Shown piece after piece: positions 8,880-18,571 of a stretch of DNA of 64,000 bases. The notes beneath the pieces were generated by a model that saw only the letters and a program-made list of their open reading frames with translations, ran no database searches and was not told the origin of the DNA. Every line of letters begins with the position of its first letter. The first letter of the stretch is position 1. The translations under genes were made by a program, and so were the position numbers. Location: NCBI GenBank assembly GCA_947457075.1, contig CANGUG010000007.1, positions 83,038-147,037 on the forward strand, given 5' to 3'. Source of the stretch: Bacteroidota bacterium. GTDB lineage: Bacteria > Bacteroidota > Bacteroidia > Chitinophagales > Chitinophagaceae.

Positions 8880-10142
8880 ATGGTAGACGTAATTTTAGGA
8901 CTTCAATGGGGCGACGAAGGAAAAGGGAAAATAGTGGACTATTTTGCTCCTCACTATGATATCATTGCCCGTTTTCAAGGTGGACCCAATGCTGGCCATA
9001 CCTTATATGTGAATGGAACAAAAATGGTATTACACCAAATCCCTTCTGGTATATTTCACCAGGACAAAATAAATATCATTGGCAATGGAGTGGTTCTAGA
9101 CCCAGTGACTTTAAAAAAAGAATGTGATGCGGTAGCCACTATGGGTGTGGACGTGAAAAAGAATTTATTTATTTCAGAACGTACCAATATTATTATCCCA
9201 AGTCACCGTGCCTTAGACAAAGCTTCTGAACTTTCAAAGGGGGAAGCAAAAATTGGATCTACTTTAAAAGGTATTGGTCCTGCATACATGGACAAGACCG
9301 GACGTAATGCAATAAGAGTGGGTGATTTGTTAGATAAGAAATTCATAAGCAAGTACATTGCTTTAAGAATGAAGCATCAGAAAATTTTAGATAGCTACAA
9401 CTTTAATGAAGATATTAGTGAAATGGAATCTGAATTTTTCGATGCCATTGAATTTTTAAAAACCTTAAATATTATTAATTGCGAATACTTTATTAATGAG
9501 CAAATTGCAAAAGGCAAAAAAGTATTGGCAGAAGGTGCACAGGGCTCCATGTTGGATATAGATTTTGGCACTTTCCCCTTTGTCACTTCAAGCAATACTA
9601 TTTCAGCGGGTGTTTGTACAGGGCTTGGTATTTCACCCAAACAAATTGGAGAAGTATTTGGCATTTCAAAAGCCTATTGTACAAGAGTAGGTAGCGGTCC
9701 CTTCCCTACCGAATTGCATGATGCCAAAGGAGAGGAATTAAGAAAAATTGGTAGCGAATTTGGTGCCACTACAGGACGTCCACGTCGTTGCGGCTGGATT
9801 GATTTAGTAGCCTTGAAATATACCTGTATGATTAATGGGGTAACACAAATAATCATGACCAAGGCAGATATATTAGATTCATTTGAAACCTTAGACCTAG
9901 GGGTAGCTTATGAAATGGAAGGCAAGCAAATTGACTTTGTGCCCTTCCAATTAGTCGGTACTCCAGTAAGTCCTGTTTGGAAAACAATGCAAGGATGGAA
10001 TATTGATTCAACAAAAATGAAAACCGAGGCGGAACTTCCTGCCACAATGAAGTCATATATTGAATTTATAAATACTTATTTAGGGGTGCCTGTAAAGTAC
10101 GTTTCTAACGGACCCGGCCGGGATCAAATTGTACATCTTTAA
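8880..10142 (+). CDS. purA: Adenylosuccinate synthetase
   Basis: 420 residues, the usual length. It catalyses the GTP-dependent condensation of IMP with aspartate, the first step from IMP to AMP, in the cytoplasm. The N-terminal P-loop-like motif GDEGKGK is at 11-17, with the catalytic Asp in it and the catalytic His in GGPNAGHTLY. The GTP-binding TKAD motif and the C-terminal YVSNGPGRD are also present. It has its own -7 box and is followed by a strong terminator, so it appears monocistronic. Confidence 0.98.
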   Translation: MVDVILGLQWGDEGKGKIVDYFAPHYDIIARFQGGPNAGHTLYVNGTKMVLHQIPSGIFHQDKINIIGNGVVLDPVTLKKECDAVATMGVDVKKNLFISERTNIIIPSHRALDKASELSKGEAKIGSTLKGIGPAYMDKTGRNAIRVGDLLDKKFISKYIALRMKHQKILDSYNFNEDISEMESEFFDAIEFLKTLNIINCEYFINEQIAKGKKVLAEGAQGSMLDIDFGTFPFVTSSNTISAGVCTGLGISPKQIGEVFGISKAYCTRVGSGPFPTELHDAKGEELRKIGSEFGATTGRPRRCGWIDLVALKYTCMINGVTQIIMTKADILDSFETLDLGVAYEMEGKQIDFVPFQLVGTPVSPVWKTMQGWNIDSTKMKTEAELPATMKSYIEFINTYLGVPVKYVSNGPGRDQIVHL

Positions 10143-10149
10143 TTTTTAC

Positions 10150-10196
10150 AAAGGACTTTTTTACGACATATTAATGACAAAAAAAAGTCCTTTTTT
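10150..10196 (+). terminator. Intrinsic terminator of purA
   Basis: AAAGGACTTTTTT (10150-10162) pairs with AAAAAAGTCCTTT (10181-10193), and the T-run continues to 10196. It lies 7 bases after the purA stop. Confidence 0.85.
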
Positions 10197-10234
10197 ATTT
10201 GGCAAATAAAAAAAATGTTTGAATTTTTACAATG

Positions 10235-10242
10235 TAATTTTG
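10235..10242 (+). promoter_or_regulatory. -7 box of the acidic small protein gene
   Basis: TAATTTTG matches TAnnTTTG and ends 8 bases before the ATG at 10251. It lies inside the longer open frame that starts at 10215 and therefore argues for the later start. Confidence 0.5.
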
Positions 10243-10250
10243 AACAACCT

Positions 10251-10586
10251 ATGGCAGTAAAAACAATTAAAGAAAAAAAGTCCGCTACAAAAAAAGCTAA
10301 TTTTGATGATGCGGAAAAAGTGCGTAAAACATCTTCTAAGAAAAAAGCAGATGAGGTGGATGATGACTTAGACGAAGAAGAGGAAGTTGATGACGATTGG
10401 GGGAAATCAGAAGAAGATGATAGCTGGGATCCTGACTTTGAAGAATTCGATATGCCTAAAAAATCATCCAAAAAAGCGGGCAAAGGTAAAAAAGGAGATG
10501 AAGATGATGACTTAGGTTTAGAGGATGATTTAAACCTTGACGACGACTTGTTTGATGATAAAGACGAGTTCGACGACGATTTTTAA
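10251..10586 (+). CDS. Small acidic low-complexity protein, function unknown
   Basis: 111 residues from the ATG at 10251. The N-terminal third is lysine-rich (MAVKTIKEKKSATKKA), and the rest alternates blocks of Asp/Glu with a basic patch (KKSSKKAGKGKKG) before an almost purely acidic tail ending DEFDDDF. There is no signal peptide, no membrane segment and no recognisable domain. It is probably disordered and cytoplasmic. A charge pattern of this kind fits a nucleic-acid or ribosome/polymerase-associated protein, but that is only a guess. It has its own -7 box and converges on the lytic transglycosylase gene with a 4-base gap. Confidence 0.8.
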   Translation: MAVKTIKEKKSATKKANFDDAEKVRKTSSKKKADEVDDDLDEEEEVDDDWGKSEEDDSWDPDFEEFDMPKKSSKKAGKGKKGDEDDDLGLEDDLNLDDDLFDDKDEFDDDF

Positions 10587-10590
10587 AAAC

Positions 10591-11586
10591 TTATTCTTTA
10601 ATAGAATATAAAGATTGTAAAGAGGCCTGTAAAATTTCATTTTTACGGGCCTCAAATATTTCAAGCTTATCCTTGGGAAGTTTTAAACTATAGGATTTCC
10701 CAGCTGCTACCGTTTGGTCAAACTGAGGATTAAGTACACTCAAATCCTTTGCTGAAAGTTGTAAGTATTGAGCGATGATCGCAATTAAAAAACGACCACT
10801 TACCGAAGTTTGTTGTAAGTTATCCGTGGGGATATTGGTTTTGCCTTTTTTATCATTCGTCTCTGCCTTAGTTAAGGTAGTCCAACCACCATCTTCCTCA
10901 AATACATAATGGGTTGCAATAAATTTTTTCACATGGTTTCTGGTTTCTAATGGCAAATCATATTCGATATCCCAGAAACTTTTGGTTCCCTTTTTTTGGA
11001 GCGCCCTACTCACCCTGCCTGGTCCTCCATTATACGCTGCTACTACCAATAACCAATCTCCAAATTGTGCATATAGTTCCTTAAGTAAGGTTGCAGCCAC
11101 TTTAGTGCTTTTTGCAAAATCAGTTCTTTCATCGGTAGGCGTTAATTTCAAACCAAATCGGGTAGCCTCATAAGGCATTAACTGCCAGGGCCCCACTGCC
11201 CCAGCCGAGGAAACTAAATTGGGTGTTAAATGACTTTCAATTACACTTAAATATTTTAATTCAATGGGAATACCATTGGCAGTTAAAATTTCATCATACA
11301 AATTAAAATAAGGCCTACCCCAGGATTTCATTCTAATTAATTCAGGTCCTTGTTTTTCCATATAGCTTTGAATAAAACTAACTGCCTTGGGATTTAATTC
11401 AAATTTGAAAGGTTTATCTTTTTTACCAGTAGATGTAAGTTTAAATAAACTAGAAAACCCTATTCGTTGCTCCTGAGCACTATCTAATTTATTATTATTG
11501 GTTTGTGCGAGGCTCACTTGCATGCAAAACAAAATGAACCACAGAAGGGATAATTTTTTCAATATGGGCTTTACTGTTTTTTGCAT
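10591..11586 (-). CDS. Membrane-bound lytic transglycosylase (MltD-like, SLT domain)
   Basis: 331 residues from the ATG at 11586, which gives a compact signal peptide ending near VSLAQ. An ATG at 11607 would add 7 residues and overlap gatA by 11 bases. The SLT lysozyme-like domain carries the catalytic Glu in SVIESHL, followed by the family motifs AGAVGPWQLMP and AAYNGGPGRV. It should cleave peptidoglycan strands in the periplasm. A short C-terminal part (about 255-331) resembles a degenerate LysM-type region. It follows gatA directly, so the two are probably co-transcribed. Confidence 0.9.
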   Translation of the reverse strand: MQKTVKPILKKLSLLWFILFCMQVSLAQTNNNKLDSAQEQRIGFSSLFKLTSTGKKDKPFKFELNPKAVSFIQSYMEKQGPELIRMKSWGRPYFNLYDEILTANGIPIELKYLSVIESHLTPNLVSSAGAVGPWQLMPYEATRFGLKLTPTDERTDFAKSTKVAATLLKELYAQFGDWLLVVAAYNGGPGRVSRALQKKGTKSFWDIEYDLPLETRNHVKKFIATHYVFEEDGGWTTLTKAETNDKKGKTNIPTDNLQQTSVSGRFLIAIIAQYLQLSAKDLSVLNPQFDQTVAAGKSYSLKLPKDKLEIFEARKNEILQASLQSLYSIKE

Positions 11587-11596
11587 AGCGTATAAA

Positions 11597-13039
11597 TTAT
11601 TTTGCATCCATCATGTCTTTTGAAAATTGAAGTAAGGCTGGCTCATTAAATGAGTTACTCATTACTTGTAATCCAAAAGGCAATCCATTGCTATGTTTAA
11701 AAATAGGAATTGAAATAGCAGGAATACCCACTAAGTTGGCATATACAGTATAAATATCCGCTAAAAACATTTCGGTAGCTGATTGATTGTTTTCACCCAA
11801 TTTAAAAGCCGTACTGGGTACAGTTGGAGAAACGACAATATCATACTTGGTAAACAAATCGTTGGTGAACTGTACAAGTTTTTGTCTTACTTGTTGCGCC
11901 TTTGTAAAATAGGCATCGAAATAGCCAGCACTTAATACAAAAGTACCCAATAAAATTCTTCTTTGCACTTCGGCACCAAAGCCTTCGGTTCTGGATTTTT
12001 TATATAAATCAGTTAGGTCTTCTACTTTTTCGGTTGTTCGATGTCCAAATTTAATACCATCAAAACGGGATAAATTACTAGCGGCTTCGGCAGTCGTAAG
12101 CACATAATAGCTAGGCACTAAAAAAGAAAGTAAATCAAAATCAATTGCTTCCACCGTATATCCTTTAGTGACTAAAGCAGCGAGTTGCGCTTCGGTTTGT
12201 TTTTTTATTTCAGGATCTAATCCAGGATGAGATAATGTTTCTTTAAAGTAAGCCACTTTTTGAGAGGAAGCGGACCCCTGTTGTTTCAAAAGTAATTCCG
12301 AATAAGCAGGCACTTCCTTAGTAGATACCGTACTGTCAAATTGATCAGCGCCGGCAATTACTTCTAAAACCAATGCGGCATCCTGCACCGAATGGGAGAA
12401 AATGCCAATTTGATCAAAAGAGGAAGCATACGCAATTAAACCATACCTAGAAACACGTCCATAACTTGGCTTCAATCCCACCACTCCACAAAAATCTGCT
12501 GGCTGACGAACTGAGCCTCCGGTATCTGAACCCAAACTTACCATACATAAGTTGGCTTGAACCGCCACGGCAGAACCACCTGAGGAACCTCCAGAAACCC
12601 GAGTGTTGTCCAATGCATTTTTTACTGGTCCAAAAGCAGAATTTTCATTACTACTTCCCATAGCAAATTCATCACAATTTTGACGACCTATAATAATGGC
12701 ACCCTCCGCTAATAATTGTTGCACTGCTGTGGCCGAATATACTGCGGTGTAATTTTCTAAGATTTTGGAAGCAGCAGTTACTTTATGTTCCTTGTAACAC
12801 AAAACATCTTTAATACCCACTACTACCCCATGCAATTTTCCTACTGCTTTACCGGCTTTACGCAAATCATCCAATTCAACTGCACGTGTTTTTGCTTCTT
12901 CCGTAAATACTTCTAAAAAAGCATTTAATTCGGATTGCGCTTGAATTTGTTGAAGATAAAAATCAACCGCTTCAATACATGAAGTCTCGCCTGCTATTAA
13001 GGCAGCCTGATAGTCTTTAATTGTATTAAAACGAAACAA
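11597..13039 (-). CDS. gatA: Asp-tRNA(Asn)/Glu-tRNA(Gln) amidotransferase subunit A
   Basis: 480 residues, the normal length. This amidase-signature enzyme releases ammonia from glutamine for the transamidation of misacylated tRNA, in complex with GatB and GatC. The complete catalytic triad is visible: Lys77 in GIKD, cis-Ser152 in SGGSSGGSA and the nucleophile Ser176 in SDTGGSVRQPA. gatB and gatC are not in the window. It is upstream of the lytic transglycosylase gene on the same strand. Confidence 0.96.
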   Translation of the reverse strand: MFRFNTIKDYQAALIAGETSCIEAVDFYLQQIQAQSELNAFLEVFTEEAKTRAVELDDLRKAGKAVGKLHGVVVGIKDVLCYKEHKVTAASKILENYTAVYSATAVQQLLAEGAIIIGRQNCDEFAMGSSNENSAFGPVKNALDNTRVSGGSSGGSAVAVQANLCMVSLGSDTGGSVRQPADFCGVVGLKPSYGRVSRYGLIAYASSFDQIGIFSHSVQDAALVLEVIAGADQFDSTVSTKEVPAYSELLLKQQGSASSQKVAYFKETLSHPGLDPEIKKQTEAQLAALVTKGYTVEAIDFDLLSFLVPSYYVLTTAEAASNLSRFDGIKFGHRTTEKVEDLTDLYKKSRTEGFGAEVQRRILLGTFVLSAGYFDAYFTKAQQVRQKLVQFTNDLFTKYDIVVSPTVPSTAFKLGENNQSATEMFLADIYTVYANLVGIPAISIPIFKHSNGLPFGLQVMSNSFNEPALLQFSKDMMDAK

Positions 13040-13100
13040 TTGAGAATGAATTGAAGGAAGTTAGCAAATAGGATTAGAACAATAAAGGTAAGATAAATCT

Positions 13101-13137
13101 AAAAAAATAAGCGGATCCAAAAATTGGAATCCGCTTA
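13101..13137 (-). terminator. Intrinsic terminator of rplS
   Basis: TAAGCGGATCCAA (13108-13120) pairs with TTGGAATCCGCTTA (13124-13137) with one bulged base. On the minus strand it ends in seven T (13101-13107). It is 39 bases after the rplS stop. Confidence 0.85.
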
Positions 13138-13176
13138 CTATATCTTAAGTTCAAAAAGGACCTGCCTTGATGAATA

Positions 13177-13527
13177 CTAGAATCTTTTTTCTTTGATACG
13201 AGCACTCTTACCGCTTCTATCACGTAAGTAGTACAATTTAGCGCGACGTACTTTACCAGACTTATTTAACACGATACCATCGATGTTTGGAGATAAGAAA
13301 GGGAATAAACGCTCCACACCTACACCATCAGAAATTTTACGCACAGTGAAAGAGGCTGTAGCACCATTTCCTTGTGTTTTAATTACATCTCCACGGAAAG
13401 ATTGGATACGCTCTTTACCACCCTCTACAATCTTGTAGTTTACGGTAATATTATCACCAGCTTTAAATGCTGGATAGTCTTTTTTTGCTGTCAATTGCTC
13501 GTGTACGAACTTTACTGCTTCGCTCAT
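13177..13527 (-). CDS. rplS: 50S ribosomal protein L19
   Basis: 116 residues, typical for L19, which lies at the interface of the 30S and 50S subunits. The family pattern is clear: [41 protein letters not shown] and the basic [14 protein letters not shown] near the C-terminus. It has its own promoter and terminator here; the rimM and trmD genes that often precede it are absent. Confidence 0.97.
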   Translation of the reverse strand: MSEAVKFVHEQLTAKKDYPAFKAGDNITVNYKIVEGGKERIQSFRGDVIKTQGNGATASFTVRKISDGVGVERLFPFLSPNIDGIVLNKSGKVRRAKLYYLRDRSGKSARIKEKRF

Positions 13528-13549
13528 AATTCTTGTTTTTTGCGGACGG

Positions 13550-13581
13550 CAAAGGTAATGTTACCCTAGCTATTATCCAAA
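13550..13581 (-). promoter_or_regulatory. Promoter of rplS
   Basis: On the minus strand TTTG (13578-13581) and TACCTTTG (13550-13557) are separated by exactly 20 bases. This is the best match in the window to the full Bacteroidota -33/-7 promoter. The start codon lies 22 bases downstream of the -7 box. Confidence 0.75.
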
Positions 13582-13640
13582 TTATTTCAACCAAATATTA
13601 AATTCCAGCTATTTTCAGCCTATTTTATTAAAATAAGGGC

Positions 13641-15206
13641 CTATCTAGCAATGTTCACTGCTCTTTTTTCACGGATCACTGTCACCTTAATTTGACCAGG
13701 ATAGGTCATTTCAGTCTGGATTTTCTGTGCAATTTCAAAGCTCAATTGGTCTGAGGACTGATCGGTTACCTTTTCGGCTTCCACAATCACCCTTAATTCA
13801 CGACCAGCTTGGATGGCATAGGCTTTCTCTACCCCTTGGTAGTTCATGGCCAAGTTCTCTAAGTCCTTGATTCTCTGAATGTACTGTTGCATGATTTCTC
13901 TTCTCGCTCCTGGTCTTGCACCGCTAATGGCGTCACAAGCTTGGATAATGGGAGAAATAACATATTGCATTTCCATTTCATCGTGGTGGGCCCCAATGGC
14001 GTTTACGACCGCTGGATTCTCCCCGTATTTCTCAGCCAATTTAGCCCCTAATAATGCGTGGCTCAATTCTGTTTCTTCGTCAGGTACTTTACCAATATCA
14101 TGCAATAATCCAGCACGCTTAGCCAATTTAGGATTCATGCCTAATTCAGCTGCCATGATTCCACATAAGTTAGCGGTTTCACGTGAGTGCATTAATAAGT
14201 TTTGACCATAAGAACTACGGAAACGCATTTTACCTACGATACGAATTAACTCTTTATGCAAACCATGAATACCTAATTCAATTACCGTGCGCTCTCCTAT
14301 TTCTACAATTTGCTCTTCTAATTGACGACGTGTTTTTTCCACCACTTCCTCGATACGTGCTGGGTGAATACGACCATCGGCCACTAAACGCTGTAAGGAC
14401 AAACGCGCAATTTCACGACGCAATGGATCGAAGGAAGAAAGTAAAATTGCTTCTGGTGTGTCATCCACAATTAAGTCCACTCCAGTAGCCGCTTCAATGG
14501 CGCGGATATTACGTCCTTCACGACCAATGATTTGTCCTTTCATTTCATCCGACTCCAAGTTAAATACTGTTACGGTATTTTCAATAGCTACTTCCGCTGC
14601 AGTACGTTGGATAGATTGAATGATAATTTTACGCGCTTCTTTGTTTGCCTTTTGTTTAGCGTCCTCAATGATATCTTGTTGTAAAGACAAAGCCTGTGTT
14701 TGAGCTTCATTCTTTAAACTTTCAATTAATTGCTGCTTCGCATCTTCTGCACTTAGGTTGGCGATTTTTTCTAAACGACGAATATGCTCTTCTTGGTGCT
14801 TTTCTAATTCGGTACGCTTTACATTGACTAAATCAATTTCACGATTTAATTTTTCCTTAATGATATCGTTGTCCTTGATTTGCTTGTCTAAAGCAGCTAC
14901 TTTTTGATTAATGTTTAGCTCGTTTTGTTTGATGCGATTTTCCGCCTCCCCCATTTTTTTGTTGCGGTCTAAAATTTCACGATCATGATCGGCTTTTAAT
15001 TGCACAAAACGCTCTTTGGCTTCTAATTGCTTTTCTTTCTTAATCGTTTCTGCTCTTAGTTCCGCTTCTTTTAAAATGCTGGCTGCTTGCACTTCCGCAT
15101 CCTCAACTTGCTTTTTGGTATTACGGGCAAATACTAATTTGCCTACTAGGAGTCCGCCCACTAAGGAGGACGCTCCTACAATTATCAATAATATTGATGG
15201 TTCCAT
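13641..15206 (-). CDS. rny: Ribonuclease Y
   Basis: 521 residues, the usual length. It is a membrane-anchored endoribonuclease that starts mRNA decay. The order is an N-terminal membrane helix (about 3-25), a long charged coiled coil (about 30-190), a KH RNA-binding domain with [15 protein letters not shown] near 225-240, and an HD phosphohydrolase domain with LLHDIGK near 365-372 plus a following HHDE motif. It is downstream of zapA, separated by a 209-base region that probably encodes a small RNA. Confidence 0.96.
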   Translation of the reverse strand: MEPSILLIIVGASSLVGGLLVGKLVFARNTKKQVEDAEVQAASILKEAELRAETIKKEKQLEAKERFVQLKADHDREILDRNKKMGEAENRIKQNELNINQKVAALDKQIKDNDIIKEKLNREIDLVNVKRTELEKHQEEHIRRLEKIANLSAEDAKQQLIESLKNEAQTQALSLQQDIIEDAKQKANKEARKIIIQSIQRTAAEVAIENTVTVFNLESDEMKGQIIGREGRNIRAIEAATGVDLIVDDTPEAILLSSFDPLRREIARLSLQRLVADGRIHPARIEEVVEKTRRQLEEQIVEIGERTVIELGIHGLHKELIRIVGKMRFRSSYGQNLLMHSRETANLCGIMAAELGMNPKLAKRAGLLHDIGKVPDEETELSHALLGAKLAEKYGENPAVVNAIGAHHDEMEMQYVISPIIQACDAISGARPGARREIMQQYIQRIKDLENLAMNYQGVEKAYAIQAGRELRVIVEAEKVTDQSSDQLSFEIAQKIQTEMTYPGQIKVTVIREKRAVNIAR

Positions 15207-15226
15207 TGTTTAAATCTTGTTGTTTT

Positions 15227-15355
15227 AAAAAAATCATACTGCCCCTTTTCAGTTTGAAATATTATGCTAATACGTTGATAGTCATCTAAGCCGGCTATTT
15301 ACATAGGACATTGCAAGACAATCTATTACATTATAATATAATGCATCAAAGGTTC
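15227..15355 (-). ncRNA. Candidate small RNA, possibly 6S-like (zapA-rny intergenic region)
   Basis: The 209-base region between zapA and rny has no open frame. It starts with a -7-like box on the minus strand (15361-15368) and ends in a short hairpin (ACTG/CAGT at 15238-15253) followed by seven T on the minus strand (15227-15233). The two ends can form a long interrupted stem: TTTGA and ATATTAT near the 5' end are complementary to TCAAA and ATAATAT near the 3' end. A long hairpin of about 130 nt beside zapA is the known context of 6S RNA (ssrS) in proteobacteria. Assignment to 6S is inference, and an rny 5' leader is an alternative. Confidence 0.4.
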
Positions 15356-15360
15356 AGCTA

Positions 15361-15368
15361 CGAAGATA
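15361..15368 (-). promoter_or_regulatory. -7-like box of the candidate small RNA / rny
   Basis: TATCTTCG on the minus strand resembles TAnnTTTG with C in position 7, the same variant seen before rel and gpsA. It lies 47 bases after the zapA stop and 154 bases before the rny ATG. Confidence 0.4.
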
Positions 15369-15415
15369 AAGAAATAATGGATTACTGTGGCGTAAAAAGG
15401 GTTAAGAGCACTGAA

Positions 15416-15739
15416 TTAGTTCTCAGAAATGACTTTTTCGATGCTAGCAGTCAAGCTATCTAATTGATTTTGAAGACTTTCTAATTCATACAGGTTCTGG
15501 CCATCGGCTTTTTGCTCGGTTGTGAACCACAAGAGGACCATGGAAATATAGTCCTGGCTATCCTTGCCTGCATATAAATTCTTGAATTCCACCATTTTAG
15601 TATTGATTAAAGCAGCTGTTTTGCGGACAGCCTCCTCATCCTTGGGGGCAATTCTCACTCTGTAAGTACGATCGGCAATCGTAATATTGACAGGGATCAT
15701 TTCGCTGGGTGGGGTATTATTGCTTTGTTCAGACGACAT
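15416..15739 (-). CDS. zapA: Cell division protein ZapA
   Basis: 107 residues, close to the family length. The N-terminal half has the ZapA pattern (IPVNITIADRTYRVRI followed by EEAVRKTAALINTKM), and the C-terminal half is a coiled coil (about 80-105). ZapA cross-links FtsZ protofilaments at the division site. It lies 35 bases after a small coiled-coil gene and downstream of pheT, with rny beyond the intergenic RNA region. Confidence 0.88.
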   Translation of the reverse strand: MSSEQSNNTPPSEMIPVNITIADRTYRVRIAPKDEEAVRKTAALINTKMVEFKNLYAGKDSQDYISMVLLWFTTEQKADGQNLYELESLQNQLDSLTASIEKVISEN

Positions 15740-15774
15740 GGCGATGGGTTTATATAAGAAGGGTGCTAATTTAA

Positions 15775-16065
15775 CTAGGGGTTTAGGTTACTTATACTAT
15801 GGTCAATTTCCTTAATGTATTGATCTATTTGCTTTACCAATTTTGCCCTTTGAACAGGATCCATGGCTCCGCCTTGGTTCATCATGGCAGCCGTTAATTG
15901 GGCCTGCCCTTCTTTTACTTTTAAATCAAGTTGTTGCTGAACCCCCTTTTGTTGTTCAATGGTTGTTTTTAATTGTTGATTTTCCTTTTCCAACTGCGCA
16001 TACTTTTTTAATAAAGCCGAAAGCTTTTCTTGTAAATTGGCGATGGAATTATTTAAATCAACCAT
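15775..16065 (-). CDS. Small coiled-coil protein, possibly a division partner of ZapA
   Basis: 96 residues. Residues 1-60 are a continuous heptad-like coiled coil (LQEKLSALLKKYAQLEKEN), followed by a short glycine/methionine break (MMNQGGAMD) and a second helix. There is no signal peptide or membrane segment. It lies 34 bases after pheT and 35 bases before zapA on the same strand. The position and size resemble ZapB-like proteins, which are short coiled coils working with ZapA, but sequence alone does not prove this. Confidence 0.75.
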   Translation of the reverse strand: MVDLNNSIANLQEKLSALLKKYAQLEKENQQLKTTIEQQKGVQQQLDLKVKEGQAQLTAAMMNQGGAMDPVQRAKLVKQIDQYIKEIDHSISNLNP

Positions 16066-16099
16066 TAGGATATCAATTAAAATAGATTATTGAATATAG

Positions 16100-18511
16100 T
16101 TATTTTCTAATTTCAGCTTGCATATTTTTTTCAAATAACTGAACCAATTTTTTCATCATACCATCAATTTCAACATCCGTCAATGTTTTATCGGTAGCAT
16201 TGAAAACAAAGTTAATGGCTACTGATTTTTTTTCAGCCCCTAATTTTTCGCTTTCGAAAATATCAAACACACGGGTTGCTGTTAAGGCAGTTAATTTTGC
16301 TTCGGCAATACTGGATTCGATGGTAGCAAACGGAATGGCTTTGTCAATGACTAAGGCTAAATCACGCTCGACTGAAGGATATTTAGACACTTCCTTATAC
16401 ACCACATGCTTACTTTGGTAGGCATTGAATAAGGCAGGTAAATCAAATTGAACATAATAAGTTGCTTGCTTAATACCAAAGGCTTGCAGCTTTTTAGTAC
16501 TCATCATTTCTAATACACCCAATGTTTTTTTATTCCATTGAAAAGTGGTACCACCATTCGCACCTGTTTTTTCTTGCACCCCTTGAATGCCCAATAATTC
16601 AATAACGGCAGTGGCTGTAGCTTTGGCCACAAAATAATCCTGGTTGGTTCCTTTGGTTCTCCAACCATCGGCTTGTTGTTTACCCGATAAATAAATGGCC
16701 AATTGCTCGGATTCAAAATAATTGCCCGCATTGGATTTGCCATATACTTTGCCTATTTCAAAAAATGAAATCGCGTTGTTTTGCCTGTTCAAATTATACG
16801 CAATGGTTTCCAAGCCTGTTTCTAGCATACTTGGACGCATAACATCCAATTCAGCAGTTAGGTTATTTAACATTTTTACCGAGGTCGCCAATGTATCCTC
16901 ACTAAAATAAGCACTATTGGTAATTGAGTTGGTGAGGATTTCTGTAAACCCACGCCCTACTAAATAATTAGCTATTTTTTCTTTGAATTTTTCCTTTTGT
17001 TCCAATGGGTCAATCGATGGACTCATGGTAATAGAACTAGGAATTTCAATATTGTCTAAACCATCAATACGCAATACTTCTTCCACTAAATCGGCAGGCA
17101 AACTAATATCAGGTTTATGATAAGGCACAGCCACTTCAATACTTTCGGCAGACTCCTTAATTAATTCAAATCCTAAACTTGTTAAAATGGTTTTTACTTT
17201 TTCGGTTGGATAATGTTTACCACTTAATTTTTTCAAATAGGCATACGTTAACACTACCCTTTTTTTAGTAGCAGGCGCAGGATACACATCCACCACTTCG
17301 CTGCATTTTCCACCAGCTATTTCCTGAATTAATTGTGCAGCGCGTTCTAATACATTCACTGTGCCTGCAATATCCACCCCCTTCTCAAAACGAGTAGCAG
17401 CATCGGTTCTAAGGCCATGGTGTAAAGATGTTTTACGCACATGTATGTTTTCAAACCAAGCGCTTTCCAAGAAAATAGAATTGGTATTCGCCGAAACACC
17501 ACTTTTCAATCCTCCAAAAACACCGGCAATACACAAAGGCTTTTCGGTATCGCTAATCATTAAATCATTAGCTGTTAACTTTCGCTCTGTCCCCTCTAAA
17601 GTCACAAACAAACTGTTTGCTGGATATTTTTTTACTACAATGGTTGCGTCTTTAATTTGAGCCGCATCAAATGCATGTAAGGGCTGACCTGTTTCATGCA
17701 AAACATAATTGGTGATGTCCACAATATTGTTAATGCTACGAACACCAATGGCGTTTAATTTATTTTTCAACCAATTAGGAGATTCTTTTACTTGCACGCC
17801 TTCTATCACCAATCCACTATAGCGCGCACATGCTTTTTCGTCTTCAATAATTACCTTAAAAGGCTTTACAGCAGCGTCTTTCGCCACTACCGTTTTAAAT
17901 GGACTCATCGCCGATGTTGGCGCTTCGTGATAAGATAAATAAGCACAAACATCTTTGGCAACACCATAATGACTCATCGCATCCATTCTATTTGGCGTCA
18001 AGCCTATTTCATACACCCAATCCTGATAATATTCATATAAATCTGCCACTGGCGTACCTACTTTCATACTTGGATCTAAAACAATAATACCACCATGATC
18101 ATCGCTCACCCCAATTTCATCTTCGGCACAAATCATACCCTCACTTTCTTCGCCTCTAATCTTAGCTAATTTCATGGTAATTCCTGCTGCTGCTCCTTTG
18201 GGGAAAATAGTGGTGCCAATGGTCGCCACAACTACTTTTTGGCCCAAGGCTACATTGCTTGCTCCACATACAATATTCAATGGACGCTCTCCGCCAGTAT
18301 TGACTTTGGTTAATTTTAACTTATCCGCATTAGGATGTTGGCTCAATTCCACCACTTCCCCTACTACCAAACCAGCTAATCCCCCTTTAAAATTTTCGAT
18401 TTTTTCTAAGGACTCTACTTCTAATCCAATAGAAGTCAATATAGTAGATAATTGTTCCGGACTAATTGTTTTGGGTAAATATTCACTCAGCCAGTTGTAA
18501 CTAATGGTCAT
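16100..18511 (-). CDS. pheT: Phenylalanyl-tRNA synthetase beta subunit
   Basis: 803 residues, the expected length. It is part of the alpha2beta2 enzyme that charges tRNA-Phe. An N-terminal tRNA-binding OB fold (VVGEVVELSQHPNADKLKL, about 50-150) is followed by the B3/B4 editing domain, the B5 domain, a catalytic-like core and the C-terminal ferredoxin-fold anticodon-binding domain (SKYPSVERDLALVID near 720). pheS is not adjacent. It is the first gene of a minus-strand group with the coiled-coil gene and zapA, and it diverges from dnaB. Confidence 0.97.
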   Translation of the reverse strand: MTISYNWLSEYLPKTISPEQLSTILTSIGLEVESLEKIENFKGGLAGLVVGEVVELSQHPNADKLKLTKVNTGGERPLNIVCGASNVALGQKVVVATIGTTIFPKGAAAGITMKLAKIRGEESEGMICAEDEIGVSDDHGGIIVLDPSMKVGTPVADLYEYYQDWVYEIGLTPNRMDAMSHYGVAKDVCAYLSYHEAPTSAMSPFKTVVAKDAAVKPFKVIIEDEKACARYSGLVIEGVQVKESPNWLKNKLNAIGVRSINNIVDITNYVLHETGQPLHAFDAAQIKDATIVVKKYPANSLFVTLEGTERKLTANDLMISDTEKPLCIAGVFGGLKSGVSANTNSIFLESAWFENIHVRKTSLHHGLRTDAATRFEKGVDIAGTVNVLERAAQLIQEIAGGKCSEVVDVYPAPATKKRVVLTYAYLKKLSGKHYPTEKVKTILTSLGFELIKESAESIEVAVPYHKPDISLPADLVEEVLRIDGLDNIEIPSSITMSPSIDPLEQKEKFKEKIANYLVGRGFTEILTNSITNSAYFSEDTLATSVKMLNNLTAELDVMRPSMLETGLETIAYNLNRQNNAISFFEIGKVYGKSNAGNYFESEQLAIYLSGKQQADGWRTKGTNQDYFVAKATATAVIELLGIQGVQEKTGANGGTTFQWNKKTLGVLEMMSTKKLQAFGIKQATYYVQFDLPALFNAYQSKHVVYKEVSKYPSVERDLALVIDKAIPFATIESSIAEAKLTALTATRVFDIFESEKLGAEKKSVAINFVFNATDKTLTDVEIDGMMKKLVQLFEKNMQAEIRK

Positions 18512-18571
18512 ATAAGCGCTTTAATGTATGGCTTCAAAAATAAGCATTTTTTTGGGCCTTATCTAAGGGAA

